A stretch of 64,000 bases of DNA from Acinetobacter sp. ANC 4558 (GTDB lineage: Bacteria; Pseudomonadota; Gammaproteobacteria; Pseudomonadales; Moraxellaceae). Shown in pieces: positions 1 through 8,842 of the stretch. The DNA is taken from NCBI RefSeq assembly GCF_002135375.1, contig NZ_NEGH01000008.1:62001-126000 (forward strand), in the 5' to 3' direction. The notes beneath the pieces were generated by a model, which had not been told where the DNA came from, ran no database searches, and saw only the letters and a list, made by a program, of their open reading frames with translations. Positions within the stretch are counted from its first letter, which is position 1; every line of letters starts with the position of its first letter. The position numbers and the translations under genes are program-made.

Positions 1-60
1 AAGATATCTGTAAATTTTCATCTACTCAAAAGTGTATGACAGTACCCAAATAGGAATCTT

Positions 61-1902
61 ATGAATCAAGCACAAGATAAGAACGTCATTAGTTTTACTC
101 AAGTGATGACGAAACTTCCTCAGCTAATGCCTAAACTACTCCACTTACTTGGGGGATTAAAGCAAGCTTATTTGCGTACTGCTCGTACACCAACAGGTTT
201 AGGCATTGCCTTTGAAAAAGCCGTTAGACGCCATCCTGAAGGTTGTGCTTTAAAATTTGAAGATCAACAATTTACCTATAAAGAAATCAATGAATGGGCC
301 AATCAAATTGCACACTACTATCTCTCCTTAGGGGTGAAAAAAGGAGATGTGATTGCAGTCATGATGGAAAACCGTCCTGAGCTGATTGTTACGATCATTG
401 CACTTGCAAAAATTGGAGTTAGCTCCGCACTTGTCAATACCTCACAAACAGGTCAAGTACTGAGTCACAGTATCAATCTGGTCAAACCATTTGCAGTTAT
501 TATTGGTGAGGAGTGTCAAGATGCGATTGCTGAAATCCAAGATGACATAAATATTCAGGCGCATCATTTTTTTTGGTTTGCCAATTTAGAAACACTCAAA
601 TTTTCAGGAAATGTACCAGATCGCTTTATCAATCTTGCACATTGCATACAAAGTTTTCCTCACTTTAATCCTGCAACCACAAACTCTGTGCAAGGAAAAG
701 ATGGCTTATTTTATATCTATACCTCTGGAACGACAGGTCTTCCCAAAGCCGTTATTTTTACCAATAGTCGCTGGATGCTCGCATATGGGACATATGGGCA
801 CGTTTTAGACTTAAATCAAACCGATGTGATGTATTGCACCCTTCCGCTTTATCATGCCACTGGTATTGTTGTATGTTGGTGTGGTGTGATTGCAGGTAAT
901 GCAACGCTCGCTTTGAGACGAAAATATTCAACGACTTCATTCTGGAAAGATGTTCAAAAGTTTGATGCTTCTGCTATCGCTTATGTTGGAGAGCTTTGCC
1001 GATATTTAATGGATGTACCTCCCTCTGCATTAGAAAAAACCCACCGTGTTACCAAAATGATTGGTAATGGTATGCGACCGAATATTTGGAATAAATTTAA
1101 AGCCCGTTTTGGTGTAAAAGAAATACTCGAACTTTATGCTTCAAGTGAAGGTAATGTGGGTTTCAGCAATATTTTTAATTTTGATAATACCGTCGGCTTT
1201 TCACCTACTCCTTATGCCGTGATTGAATTTGACAAAGAACGTAATTTACCTATTTTGGATGAACATGGCCGGTGTAAAAAAGTAAAAAAAGGGGAGATCG
1301 GTCTACTCATTGGTAAAATAACGCGCAGATCTCCTTTTGATGGCTATACAGACGCTGAAAAAAATCAAGCGGTCATGATGCATCATGTTTTTAAACAAGG
1401 AGATGCATATTTCAATACAGGCGACTTAATGCGTGATCTTGGCTATCGACATACGCAGTTTGTTGATCGCCTAGGTGATACATTTCGCTGGAAAGGCGAA
1501 AATGTTTCGACCACCCAAGTTGAAAATATCATGGGTGAATATTTCAAAATTGCAGCTGCAGTAGTTTATGGTGTTGAAATTCCACATACCAATGGCCGTG
1601 CAGGTATGGCAGCAATTACGCTTATTCATAATATGCAACTCGATCATGTCGATTTTAAAAATATGTATGACTTATTTCAAAAGTCTTTACCGTCATACGC
1701 CATTCCAGTTTTTTTAAGAATTCAGCAACAAGTTGAAATGACAGGAACATTTAAACCCCAAAAAAATAAATTAAAAGCACAAGCTTTTAATTTAAGTGAA
1801 ACAGATGAGCCTATTTTAATTCTCCTTCCAGGTGAAAATAGCTATCGCCCACTCACCCTTGAAATTTATAATAATATTCAAACGTATCAATATCGCTTTT
1901 AA
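61..1902 (+). CDS. Very-long-chain acyl-CoA synthetase (FadD/FATP-like, AMP-forming)
   Basis: This 613-residue adenylate-forming enzyme should activate long or very long fatty acids to acyl-CoA with ATP and CoA. The AMP-binding P-loop YTSGTTGLPKA is at about residues 220-230. The motif YASSEGNVGF is near residue 360, and the ATP/ribose-binding NTGDLMRD is near 452, followed by RWKGENVSTTQVE, the form typical of the FATP/very-long-chain branch rather than classical FadD. A hydrophobic stretch near residues 100-115 could give membrane association. The length fits the family. It stands alone, with the tRNA cluster downstream. The family is clear; the chain-length preference is inferred. Confidence 0.85.
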   Translation: MNQAQDKNVISFTQVMTKLPQLMPKLLHLLGGLKQAYLRTARTPTGLGIAFEKAVRRHPEGCALKFEDQQFTYKEINEWANQIAHYYLSLGVKKGDVIAVMMENRPELIVTIIALAKIGVSSALVNTSQTGQVLSHSINLVKPFAVIIGEECQDAIAEIQDDINIQAHHFFWFANLETLKFSGNVPDRFINLAHCIQSFPHFNPATTNSVQGKDGLFYIYTSGTTGLPKAVIFTNSRWMLAYGTYGHVLDLNQTDVMYCTLPLYHATGIVVCWCGVIAGNATLALRRKYSTTSFWKDVQKFDASAIAYVGELCRYLMDVPPSALEKTHRVTKMIGNGMRPNIWNKFKARFGVKEILELYASSEGNVGFSNIFNFDNTVGFSPTPYAVIEFDKERNLPILDEHGRCKKVKKGEIGLLIGKITRRSPFDGYTDAEKNQAVMMHHVFKQGDAYFNTGDLMRDLGYRHTQFVDRLGDTFRWKGENVSTTQVENIMGEYFKIAAAVVYGVEIPHTNGRAGMAAITLIHNMQLDHVDFKNMYDLFQKSLPSYAIPVFLRIQQQVEMTGTFKPQKNKLKAQAFNLSETDEPILILLPGENSYRPLTLEIYNNIQTYQYRF

Positions 1903-1986
1903 TGCCTAAAGTTGTTTATTTTTTGAGTATATAATATTAAATTGTTTCATTTATAATCAAACATAAACAACTTTTTTAATTTTTAC

Positions 1987-2014
1987 TTGCGCTTGACTGA
2001 TAACTTGCTACAAT
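1987..2014 (+). promoter_or_regulatory. Candidate promoter of the tRNA-Lys cluster
   Basis: A -35-like TTGCGC (1987-1992) and a -10 TACAAT (2009-2014) are separated by 16 bases and followed by the GC-rich ACGCTCC, as in growth-rate-regulated stable RNA promoters. The first tRNA starts 20 bases after the -10. Confidence 0.5.
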
Positions 2015-2033
2015 ACGCTCCATCAAATGATAT

Positions 2034-2109
2034 GGGTCGTTAGCTCAGTTGGTAGAGCAGCGGACTTTTAATCCGTTGGTCCCGCGTTCGAGTCGCGGAC
2101 GACCCACCA
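2034..2109 (+). tRNA. tRNA-Lys (UUU), copy 1
   Basis: A 76-base tRNA with an acceptor stem of GGGTCGT paired to ACGACCC, D-loop motif AGCTCAGTTGGTAGAGC, anticodon loop CTTTTAA (anticodon TTT), T-arm GTTCGAGTC and an encoded CCA end. It is identical to the two following copies. Confidence 0.97.
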
Positions 2110-2128
2110 TTTATTTGACCACTTTGAT

Positions 2129-2204
2129 GGGTCGTTAGCTCAGTTGGTAGAGCAGCGGACTTTTAATCCGTTGGTCCCGCGTTCGAGTCGCGGACGACCC
2201 ACCA
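2129..2204 (+). tRNA. tRNA-Lys (UUU), copy 2
   Basis: Same 76-base sequence as copy 1, with anticodon TTT and encoded CCA, 19 bases after it. The short spacer suggests one precursor transcript. Confidence 0.97.
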
Positions 2205-2250
2205 TCATTCTTAAGCGCTTCGCTGCAAAAGAATAAACATCTCTTTGAAT

Positions 2251-2326
2251 GGGTCGTTAGCTCAGTTGGTAGAGCAGCGGACTTTTAATCCGTTGGTCCC
2301 GCGTTCGAGTCGCGGACGACCCACCA
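2251..2326 (+). tRNA. tRNA-Lys (UUU), copy 3
   Basis: Third identical 76-base copy with anticodon TTT and encoded CCA, 46 bases after copy 2. The spacer holds the complementary hexamers ATTCTT and AAGAAT and could form a small processing hairpin. I see no clear intrinsic terminator after this copy. Confidence 0.97.
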
Positions 2327-2435
2327 TTCCTCATATAAACCTTTATATTTCATCATATAATTTAAATTATTAATATTATTTTTTCTTATTATCTTAACTT
2401 TTACTAATCTTCTAATTTTCTTTCATTCTAAATCA

Positions 2436-3053
2436 TTATTTATCATCTTCTTTCGTTAAAACATAATTACGCAATGGTTTTGGATAACCATTCGCAAAAT
2501 ATTTTCGATTTTTCTCTGTACCAGATATCACTTTTTTAGCATTCATAATCAATTGATTAGGATGATCTGTATTAAAGAAGAATGTCACCCCATTAGCTCT
2601 TTCTAAAACGACCTCCTTCGTTTTTGAATCAAAAAACCATTTATCTTCACTATATTGTAGATTTGATGCGTAGGTAATTTTCCCCAAATGAATAATAGTT
2701 CTGTGTGCAGTACCATCCGCCAATAAATTTAAAATAATATCTGCACTCCCGCCCTCACAATTGACTATTTTATCCGTACAATCAACCTTAATGAGATATC
2801 TTCCTATATACGGTTTAGCATCGTCTGAAAGTGTGACTTCTTTTGAATGGTCATCATGTGAAAAATGTGTATGATTGACATGACCAACAACATCCCTCAA
2901 TCTTTTTGCTGCAGGAACACCATCTTCCATCTGCACTGAAATACTTTCTTTAGCTGTTTCTACCTCTTCAAGGGGAGATTTATCATCACAAGCAGTTAAA
3001 GTTAATAAACTACCTATAATAAAAATCAAGCTATATGACATTCGATTTTGCAT
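2436..3053 (-). CDS. Putative His-rich lipoprotein
   Basis: A 205-residue protein with a type II signal peptide: basic start, hydrophobic stretch and lipobox LTAC with the lipidation cysteine near residue 22. An acidic linker follows, then a His-rich segment near residues 57-69 (five His in about thirteen residues, HVNHTHFSHDDH). The C-terminal part contains YIGRYLIKVDC and distantly resembles NlpE-like small beta-barrel lipoproteins. It probably sits in the periplasm anchored to a membrane. The His cluster suggests metal binding, which is inference. I do not recognise a named family. It is transcribed toward the tRNA cluster and away from the PspC gene. Confidence 0.7.
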   Translation of the reverse strand: MQNRMSYSLIFIIGSLLTLTACDDKSPLEEVETAKESISVQMEDGVPAAKRLRDVVGHVNHTHFSHDDHSKEVTLSDDAKPYIGRYLIKVDCTDKIVNCEGGSADIILNLLADGTAHRTIIHLGKITYASNLQYSEDKWFFDSKTKEVVLERANGVTFFFNTDHPNQLIMNAKKVISGTEKNRKYFANGYPKPLRNYVLTKEDDK

Positions 3054-3317
3054 TTAAGCACCCTATATACAGCTGTAATTGAGATATTTACATCATGATA
3101 TTTTACAAGCTTATCATTGCCTTAATAAATGATTTTTTAAAATTTCAAATACATACTGCACTATACTTTAATCCAATATTCAGAATAAAGTTCCATTATT
3201 CACATTTTTACATATCGTAACGTATTCATAACTTTAAACACTTTAAATTTTAGCGTTAAACACCATTTTATTTATATTGATCAACATTGATGAATAGCAA
3301 GAATAAAGGAGATCTTC

Positions 3318-3578
3318 ATGAGCAATACTGGCTTATATCGCTCTAATCACTCAAAAATGATTGCTGGAGTCATGGGTGGTATTGCTGAACGCTTTGGCTG
3401 GAATGCAAACTTACTACGTATTATTTTTATACTGGTATCGTGCTTATTTTCTGGTTTTCCTGGAATTTTAGTTTATTTGATCCTATGGCTCATCATCCCT
3501 AAACACAAGACTACTCCAAAAATAACTCAAGACTATCAACACCCTATACGGACTGTAAATGATGATGCTTTAAAATAA
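3318..3578 (+). CDS. PspC domain membrane protein
   Basis: An 86-residue protein with the PspC domain hallmark: YRSNHSKMIAGVMGGIAERF, then LLRIIFIL and a hydrophobic stretch ending LWLIIPK. PspC proteins are inner-membrane stress sensors or effectors; no pspA or pspB lies beside it, so this is one of the small stand-alone members. An AAGGAG ribosome-binding site precedes the ATG, and a strong terminator follows. Confidence 0.85.
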   Translation: MSNTGLYRSNHSKMIAGVMGGIAERFGWNANLLRIIFILVSCLFSGFPGILVYLILWLIIPKHKTTPKITQDYQHPIRTVNDDALK

Positions 3579-3621
3579 ACATCATAACTAATTTTGATTT
3601 CGAACACCGAATTATCTCTTT

Positions 3622-3657
3622 TGCTGCAATCCCCCCAATATTGCAGCATTTTTTATT
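3622..3657 (+). terminator. Intrinsic terminator of the PspC gene
   Basis: The nine-base arms TGCTGCAAT (3622-3630) and ATTGCAGCA (3640-3648) flank a C-rich loop, followed by six T's and more AT-rich sequence. It lies between the convergent PspC and WrbA genes. Confidence 0.8.
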
Positions 3658-3686
3658 CAGAATTTAAATTTATTAAACATATACCA

Positions 3687-4280
3687 TCACTTTAATAATT
3701 GAGCAGCAACCTGTGCCAATCGCTTTCCTTGTACCTCACACAATAAACGCTCATCTTGGCTTACTACATGATCATGCTTAGCGCCACTCACATGACTTGC
3801 TCCATATGGTGTACCACCGGTCTTAGTATTAGATAAAGCGGGATGAGCATTATTCAATCCTAAAATAATCATGCCATGATGTAACAAGGGTGGAAACATC
3901 GTTAATAATGTACTTTCTTGTCCACCATGCATAGAGCCCGAGGAAGTGAAAACACAAGCTGGTTTATTATGTAATGCCCCATTAAGCCACAAACTTGTTG
4001 TTTGATCTAAAAAATACTTCATCTCAGAAGCCATATTACCAAATCGAGTTGGTGAACCTAATGCCAAACCAGCGCAATTTGCCAAGTCCTCTAAGGTACA
4101 ATAAATATCACCTTCTTTCGGAATACTTGCCTCCGCTTGCTGAACGGCAGTAGAAAGATGTGGGACGGTGCGAATTTTCACTGCCATTCCAGTTGACTCA
4201 ACACCATTTGCAACTAAATGTGCCATTTCTTTTGTTGAACCATATTTGCTGTAATATAGAACTAAAATATAAGGTTGCAT
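3687..4280 (-). CDS. wrbA: NAD(P)H:quinone oxidoreductase, WrbA flavodoxin-like
   Basis: A 197-residue cytoplasmic FMN enzyme that reduces quinones by two electrons. The flavodoxin FMN-phosphate loop YYSKYGSTKEMA follows the first beta strand, and GLALGSPTRFGNMASEMK and FTSSGSMHGGQE are the conserved WrbA flavin-binding segments. Length matches the family (about 200). I place the start at the ATG at 4280, because the longer frame begins at a TTG and adds nine residues not expected in WrbA. It converges with the PspC gene. Confidence 0.88.
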   Translation of the reverse strand: MQPYILVLYYSKYGSTKEMAHLVANGVESTGMAVKIRTVPHLSTAVQQAEASIPKEGDIYCTLEDLANCAGLALGSPTRFGNMASEMKYFLDQTTSLWLNGALHNKPACVFTSSGSMHGGQESTLLTMFPPLLHHGMIILGLNNAHPALSNTKTGGTPYGASHVSGAKHDHVVSQDERLLCEVQGKRLAQVAAQLLK

Positions 4281-4391
4281 ATTGATATAAACAGGTCTAA
4301 AAATCAAAACTATACGGCATTTTGATTTTTTTGCTAAACTTTATAAGTAATTTATAGAAACATCATGAAAACAATTGAGATGAAATAAAGC

Positions 4392-5639
4392 ATGATCGCT
4401 GAGTATTTAAAAAAACTTCCATTTTATAATCAAACTTGGTTTCAGTTTGTTTTATTTGTCTTACGACGTTTTGAGGCTGACCGTTGTAGAGAAATGTCGG
4501 GGTCTTTAACCTATACGACACTTTTTGCAGTAGTTCCAATGCTAACCGTTTTTTTGGTCATTATCTCTTCCATAAAAGCATTAGAGCCTGCTAGACAACA
4601 ATTACAGCAATTGATTTATAGTAACTTTCTACCAAAAACAACTATTGCTTTTGATAAAGCTTTGAGTGCATTTACAGATAAATCTAGTAATTTGACCATT
4701 ATAGGGGTACTTTTTTTATTCTTTACAACGGTCATGATGCTCACCAGTATTGAAACTGTGTTTAATCGCATTTGGCGTGTCAAAGAAACACGAGGCGGTA
4801 TTTTAGGCTTTATGCGCTACTGGACAATCATTTCTTTAGGTCCAATTCTACTAGGAAGTGCTTTTGTTATTTCATCTACACTCGCTTCACTCAATGTACT
4901 CAGCAATAACTTTGCAGGATATGAGCTTGATGGTGCTTTCGTGTTATGGAGTATTTCATTTGCTTTAACCGTTTTAGGCTTTTTTATTTTATATTGGACT
5001 ATTCCTAATCGTAATGTTCCCATTAAGGCTGCATTTATTTCAGGAATTTTCGCATCCGTTATTTTTGAATTGTTGAAAAATTTGTTCGGCAATATCATGA
5101 CAAATTTTACCAGTTATCAAATCATCTATGGTGCTTTTGCAGCCATTCCCATTTTCTTATTGTGGGTATTCCTCACTTGGAATATTATTTTACTTGGTGT
5201 CGAAATTAGTTATGCCATTACAGCCTTTCATGCTGGTAAAAATACCAAGCGCCATCCTGTTATTATGCTACTGAGTCTCCTAGAGTTATTTTACCAAAGA
5301 CAACAAACAGGAGAAGGTGTAACGGAATTAGAAGCACTGAATGTTTTAGGTTGTGATGAAGCAGGTGCCCTACCAACCTATATTTTAACCCTAGAACAGC
5401 AAAACTTAATCAGACGAACAGATGATAATAAATATGCACTGATTCGTAATTTATCCCAAGTGAATTTTTGGTCGTTTTACGAACAACTCCCTTATCCACT
5501 TCCAAATCAAAATGATATTGAAAATATTATTTTGCGTGAAGAGTGGATGGAAAAGATCATTCCCAATCTTGTGGAATCAGACCAATATCTTGCTGCTAAA
5601 TTGTCCATTCCGCTTTCGACTATTTTTGAAAGAAAATAA
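4392..5639 (+). CDS. YihY/BrkB family inner-membrane protein
   Basis: A 415-residue polytopic protein. The N-terminal 280 residues hold about six membrane segments with the family motifs SGSLTYTTLFAVVPM, FNRIWRV and IYGAFAAIPIFLLWVFLTW. The C-terminal 130 residues form a soluble winged-helix-like domain, as in longer YihY members. The role is poorly defined, and the old name ribonuclease BN for this family is a misassignment. It stands alone between divergent wrbA and the convergent transporter pair. Confidence 0.85.
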   Translation: MIAEYLKKLPFYNQTWFQFVLFVLRRFEADRCREMSGSLTYTTLFAVVPMLTVFLVIISSIKALEPARQQLQQLIYSNFLPKTTIAFDKALSAFTDKSSNLTIIGVLFLFFTTVMMLTSIETVFNRIWRVKETRGGILGFMRYWTIISLGPILLGSAFVISSTLASLNVLSNNFAGYELDGAFVLWSISFALTVLGFFILYWTIPNRNVPIKAAFISGIFASVIFELLKNLFGNIMTNFTSYQIIYGAFAAIPIFLLWVFLTWNIILLGVEISYAITAFHAGKNTKRHPVIMLLSLLELFYQRQQTGEGVTELEALNVLGCDEAGALPTYILTLEQQNLIRRTDDNKYALIRNLSQVNFWSFYEQLPYPLPNQNDIENIILREEWMEKIIPNLVESDQYLAAKLSIPLSTIFERK

Positions 5640-5643
5640 ATTT

Positions 5644-5672
5644 CAAGCCCTTCTTATAGGGCTTGATTATTT
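5644..5672. terminator. Hairpin between convergent genes
   Basis: CAAGCCC (5644-5650) pairs with GGGCTTG (5659-5665), followed by the AT-rich ATTATTTA. It overlaps the stop codon of the minus-strand exporter gene, so it may end both converging transcripts. The T tract is imperfect. Confidence 0.5.
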
Positions 5673-6547
5673 ACACGCGTAAACTTCCAACAAATAAGTG
5701 CTCCAATTGATACCAAAAGACTACCGAACCAAAAATAGACGGAAGGTATTACATTTAAAATTAACATCGTCATAAATGATGACAAAATGGGCATAAAATA
5801 CGTTGCTAAAATAAGTATTTGTATATTCCCAAATTGAATACTCTGATTCCAATTATTGTAGGCAATTCCAATTAACCCTCCTACTACAATAATTACGATC
5901 CATAAACGCCAACTTGGCATAATAAAGACATCATCAAAAATAAAATGCAAACACCATAGAGTAAGTGCTGTAATAAGAAAAAATAAGGGAACTGCATTAA
6001 AACCCTGAGCATATTTCTTTGTTAATACACTATAACAAGGCCAAAGCAATGCGCCTAAAAAAGCAAAACCATAGGCTTTTGGATTACGTAAAAGAATATC
6101 AATAAATGTACTTATTTCTAAAATTCTTGGATTTACAACCAGCAATAAGCCCACTACCGAGATAAAGAATCCTAAAATAACCATCCAATGAAAGGTCAAT
6201 TGTCTTGCTAAAATTGCAAATAAAATGGTAATTGGTGGCCAAAGATAATTAATCATGGCAATGATCAGTACATCTTCATAGTTATGCGAAAGTGCGATAG
6301 CAATTAAAAATAAAACTTCATATGCAACAAATAAAGCACCACAGCCGTATAAATATGCTTTAGGGATTTCTGAAATCGTGGGAAATTGATTAATTACCAG
6401 TATTGTAAAGGCACTAAAACTATAAATAAGTGCAATACCCGATAATGGTGTCAGCATATCAGTCACAAGTTTGACAATAGAAACCAAGCTTGCCCAAATT
6501 AAAATTGATAAGAGCCCCAGTCCTGTATATTTTTTACGTATCACCAT
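5654..6547 (-). CDS. yddG: Aromatic amino acid DMT exporter, YddG-like
   Basis: A 297-residue EamA/DMT transporter with about ten hydrophobic helices. Segments such as ALSHNYEDVLIIAMINYLWP and LIGIAYNNWNQSIQFGN resemble YddG, which exports aromatic amino acids across the inner membrane. It starts 9 bases after the stop of the upstream transporter, so the two form an operon. The family is firm; the substrate is inferred from similarity. Confidence 0.8.
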   Translation of the reverse strand: MVIRKKYTGLGLLSILIWASLVSIVKLVTDMLTPLSGIALIYSFSAFTILVINQFPTISEIPKAYLYGCGALFVAYEVLFLIAIALSHNYEDVLIIAMINYLWPPITILFAILARQLTFHWMVILGFFISVVGLLLVVNPRILEISTFIDILLRNPKAYGFAFLGALLWPCYSVLTKKYAQGFNAVPLFFLITALTLWCLHFIFDDVFIMPSWRLWIVIIVVGGLIGIAYNNWNQSIQFGNIQILILATYFMPILSSFMTMLILNVIPSVYFWFGSLLVSIGALICWKFTRVNNQAL

Positions 6548-6556
6548 CTATTAGAC

Positions 6557-7489
6557 CTAACATACAGGCTTAGAAAAACGAAATATTCGTCTAATCCATT
6601 TATGTAAACTCATAATCAAAATCCCCAACATCACCATCATAGAGCCAAAAATAAAGTTAAGTTCAATTTTCTCACCCAAAAATATAATACCGAAAAGTAC
6701 ACCAAAAACTGGGGTAAGAAATGAAAATACTCCCAGAGAATTAGCCAAATAGTTTTTTAGCAACCAGAACCATGCCATCAAACTCAACAATGAGATTACA
6801 ACAACCTGAAAAACCATACTCCAAATTGCCGTATTTGACCAATGAATCACGGTTTGCTCTAAAACATAAGTCATTGGAAGTAAAATAATAAATGCACCCA
6901 ATAATTGATAAAATAGAATTTGAGTCGGTGCAACTTCCGAAAGCCGAGTTAGACGTAACGTAATGGTGGTAAATGCCCACATCACACCGCCCAAAAGTGC
7001 GAAAAAATCACCGAGGAGCATTTGATCAAATCCAGCATTAGATACATGATCTGACCGTACAAAAGACAAAACTATCCCTAAAAAGGCAATAAAAATTCCA
7101 CCCCACTGAATATATGTTAATTTTTCTGAAGGTAATTTCCAGTTTAGCCCTAAAGCAACAAAAATAGGTGCGGTGTAAAGTAAAACTACGGTATGAGCGG
7201 CTGATGTATAACGCAATGCTTCCGCCACAAACACATATTCAATGGCAAAAAAAGTGGCTAAGCCCATTCCTGGTAATAAATATTCTTTCGCATATAAGTT
7301 TTTCCATTGATTTCTTTGTATTAGTGGAAATACCAATAGAGCCGCCAAGCCTGAACGTATTGCAATTTGCATCATTGGAGAAATATCCGTGGCCGCTATT
7401 TTAATCACGACCTGCTGTATTCCCCAAATCATGCACAATACAATCATCAAACTTGATGCTTGTATATCCAGCGGTTTGCGTAATTCCAC
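6557..7489 (-). CDS. EamA/DMT family transporter
   Basis: A 310-residue drug/metabolite-type permease with two EamA repeats and about ten membrane helices. The first repeat contains IWGIQQVVIKIAA and the second begins near DFFALLGGVMWAFTTITLR. The substrate is unknown. It heads a two-gene operon with the YddG-like exporter and diverges from an AraC regulator across about 100 bases, an arrangement that suggests regulation by that protein. Confidence 0.85.
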   Translation of the reverse strand: MELRKPLDIQASSLMIVLCMIWGIQQVVIKIAATDISPMMQIAIRSGLAALLVFPLIQRNQWKNLYAKEYLLPGMGLATFFAIEYVFVAEALRYTSAAHTVVLLYTAPIFVALGLNWKLPSEKLTYIQWGGIFIAFLGIVLSFVRSDHVSNAGFDQMLLGDFFALLGGVMWAFTTITLRLTRLSEVAPTQILFYQLLGAFIILLPMTYVLEQTVIHWSNTAIWSMVFQVVVISLLSLMAWFWLLKNYLANSLGVFSFLTPVFGVLFGIIFLGEKIELNFIFGSMMVMLGILIMSLHKWIRRIFRFSKPVC

Positions 7490-7592
7490 ACTATTTACTC
7501 AATCATTAATTTAATATTTACTATAATAGTGGCATAAATAAAATATATACTTCAAAACAGACAAATCATGATTAAATTCAGGCATTTTCACG

Positions 7593-8384
7593 ATGGGGAA
7601 AAACCGCAGTTACGATCAAAGCCAGCTCCAACAGCTTCCTACGACAAATCAGTTGGTTGCACCTCTACACATTACCTTCAGAGATGCACCCGCACTTTCC
7701 CTTTATCCAATACATGGACATGCATGGGGTGAGTTTATTTACGCCTTTAATGGCGTAATGGAAATTAATATAGAGCAGCATAATTACCTCACACCTCCGC
7801 CCTATGGCATTTGGTTACCGCCTCACTTAAAACATAGTGGATTTAACCGAACTTGCGTTTCATCCGTCACTTTTTATGTACATGAAAGCTTATGCACTCG
7901 ACTTCCTCAACACGCAGGCACTCTCCTCACTTCCCCTCTAGTAAATGCCATATTAATCCACCTTAAGCGTGACTTAGAGTCAACAAATGAACCTGAATAT
8001 CTACGTCTCCTACAGGTATTACTTGATCAATTACATACAGCACCATTGATCCGTAGCTATTTACCGCATTCCAATCATGAAAGACTTAAAAAAATATTAG
8101 ATTATCTACATCAATATCCCGCAGATCAAAGCTCTTTAGCTCAATTGGCATTTCTCAACAATATGACAGAGCGCACCTTAGCAAGGTATTGCCAAAAGGA
8201 ACTCGGCATGTCTTTACATGAATGGCGTCAGCGTTTAAAAGTCATCAAGGCAATTTCGATGCTCAATGAAGGTCGAAAAATTGAAAGTATTGCACTCGAT
8301 TTAGGTTATGCAAATGCTTCGGCATTTATTAATATGTTTAAACGTTGGATGCATATGACCCCTGATCAATTTCGCAAACACTAA
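7593..8384 (+). CDS. AraC family transcriptional regulator
   Basis: A 263-residue protein with an N-terminal cupin-like sensor domain (HGHAWGEFIYAFNG, then WLPPHLKHSGFNR) and a C-terminal double helix-turn-helix from about residue 165 (FLNNMTERTLARYCQKELGM and IALDLGYANASAFINMFKRW). It diverges from the DMT exporter pair and is the likely local regulator of it. A weak AGG lies 11 bases before the ATG. Confidence 0.87.
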   Translation: MGKNRSYDQSQLQQLPTTNQLVAPLHITFRDAPALSLYPIHGHAWGEFIYAFNGVMEINIEQHNYLTPPPYGIWLPPHLKHSGFNRTCVSSVTFYVHESLCTRLPQHAGTLLTSPLVNAILIHLKRDLESTNEPEYLRLLQVLLDQLHTAPLIRSYLPHSNHERLKKILDYLHQYPADQSSLAQLAFLNNMTERTLARYCQKELGMSLHEWRQRLKVIKAISMLNEGRKIESIALDLGYANASAFINMFKRWMHMTPDQFRKH

Positions 8385-8398
8385 AAAATGAGCGAAAA

Positions 8399-8430
8399 AA
8401 AGCGACTCTTTTGAGTCGCTTTAATATTTT
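8399..8430. terminator. Bidirectional terminator between the AraC gene and exbD
   Basis: AGCGACTC (8401-8408) and GAGTCGCT (8413-8420) form a perfect stem with a TTTT loop, flanked by an A run on the left and a T-rich run on the right. It can serve both converging genes. Confidence 0.8.
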
Positions 8431-8437
8431 TTAAATT

Positions 8438-8842
8438 TTAATTATCGCTCACAAATGCAATATCACTGAGTCCGGCTTCACTCGCATGTGACATCACTTG
8501 TGCAACAGTATCATATTTTGCTTCTTTATCTGCACGAAGCTGTATGGTTGGTTTTTGTGATTCTTGACCCGCTTCTTTAAGCTGAGTTCTTAACTCATCA
8601 AGAGTAATCATTTTATCATCCCAAGCGACTTCATTATTCGCATTGATACTGACAGTAATCACCTTGGGTGGTTGGTCAATAATTTCAGCAGCAGTTTGTG
8701 GCAATGTTAATGGAATCGATGGGTTGGCAACGGTTGCAGTCACCAAAAAGATGATCATCAATACCAACATAATGTCGATAAGAGGAATGAGATTCATCTC
8801 ATTCATACCACTATCGTTGTCTTCACCCAATTGAAAAGCCAT
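8438..8842 (-). CDS. exbD: Biopolymer transport protein ExbD
   Basis: A 134-residue inner-membrane protein with one membrane helix at about residues 18-40 containing the conserved proton-path Asp23 (in PLIDIMLVLM), then a periplasmic domain. With ExbB it converts proton flow into TonB movement to power outer-membrane siderophore and vitamin uptake. Its start overlaps the exbB stop by one base (TAATG), implying translational coupling. Confidence 0.92.
   Translation of the reverse strand: MAFQLGEDNDSGMNEMNLIPLIDIMLVLMIIFLVTATVANPSIPLTLPQTAAEIIDQPPKVITVSINANNEVAWDDKMITLDELRTQLKEAGQESQKPTIQLRADKEAKYDTVAQVMSHASEAGLSDIAFVSDN

Noticed and set aside
2034..2326. tRNA cluster as a prophage or island attachment site
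   Set aside because: No integrase gene or flanking direct repeat of a tRNA 3' end is seen; the copies are full tRNA genes.
4281..4307. Upstream TTG start for wrbA
   Set aside because: The extra nine residues do not fit the WrbA N-terminus, and the ATG at 4280 gives the usual length.
4817..5098. Antisense ORF of 93 residues inside the YihY-like gene
   Set aside because: It is a frame shadow of a clearly coding membrane protein; no ribosome site and no family.
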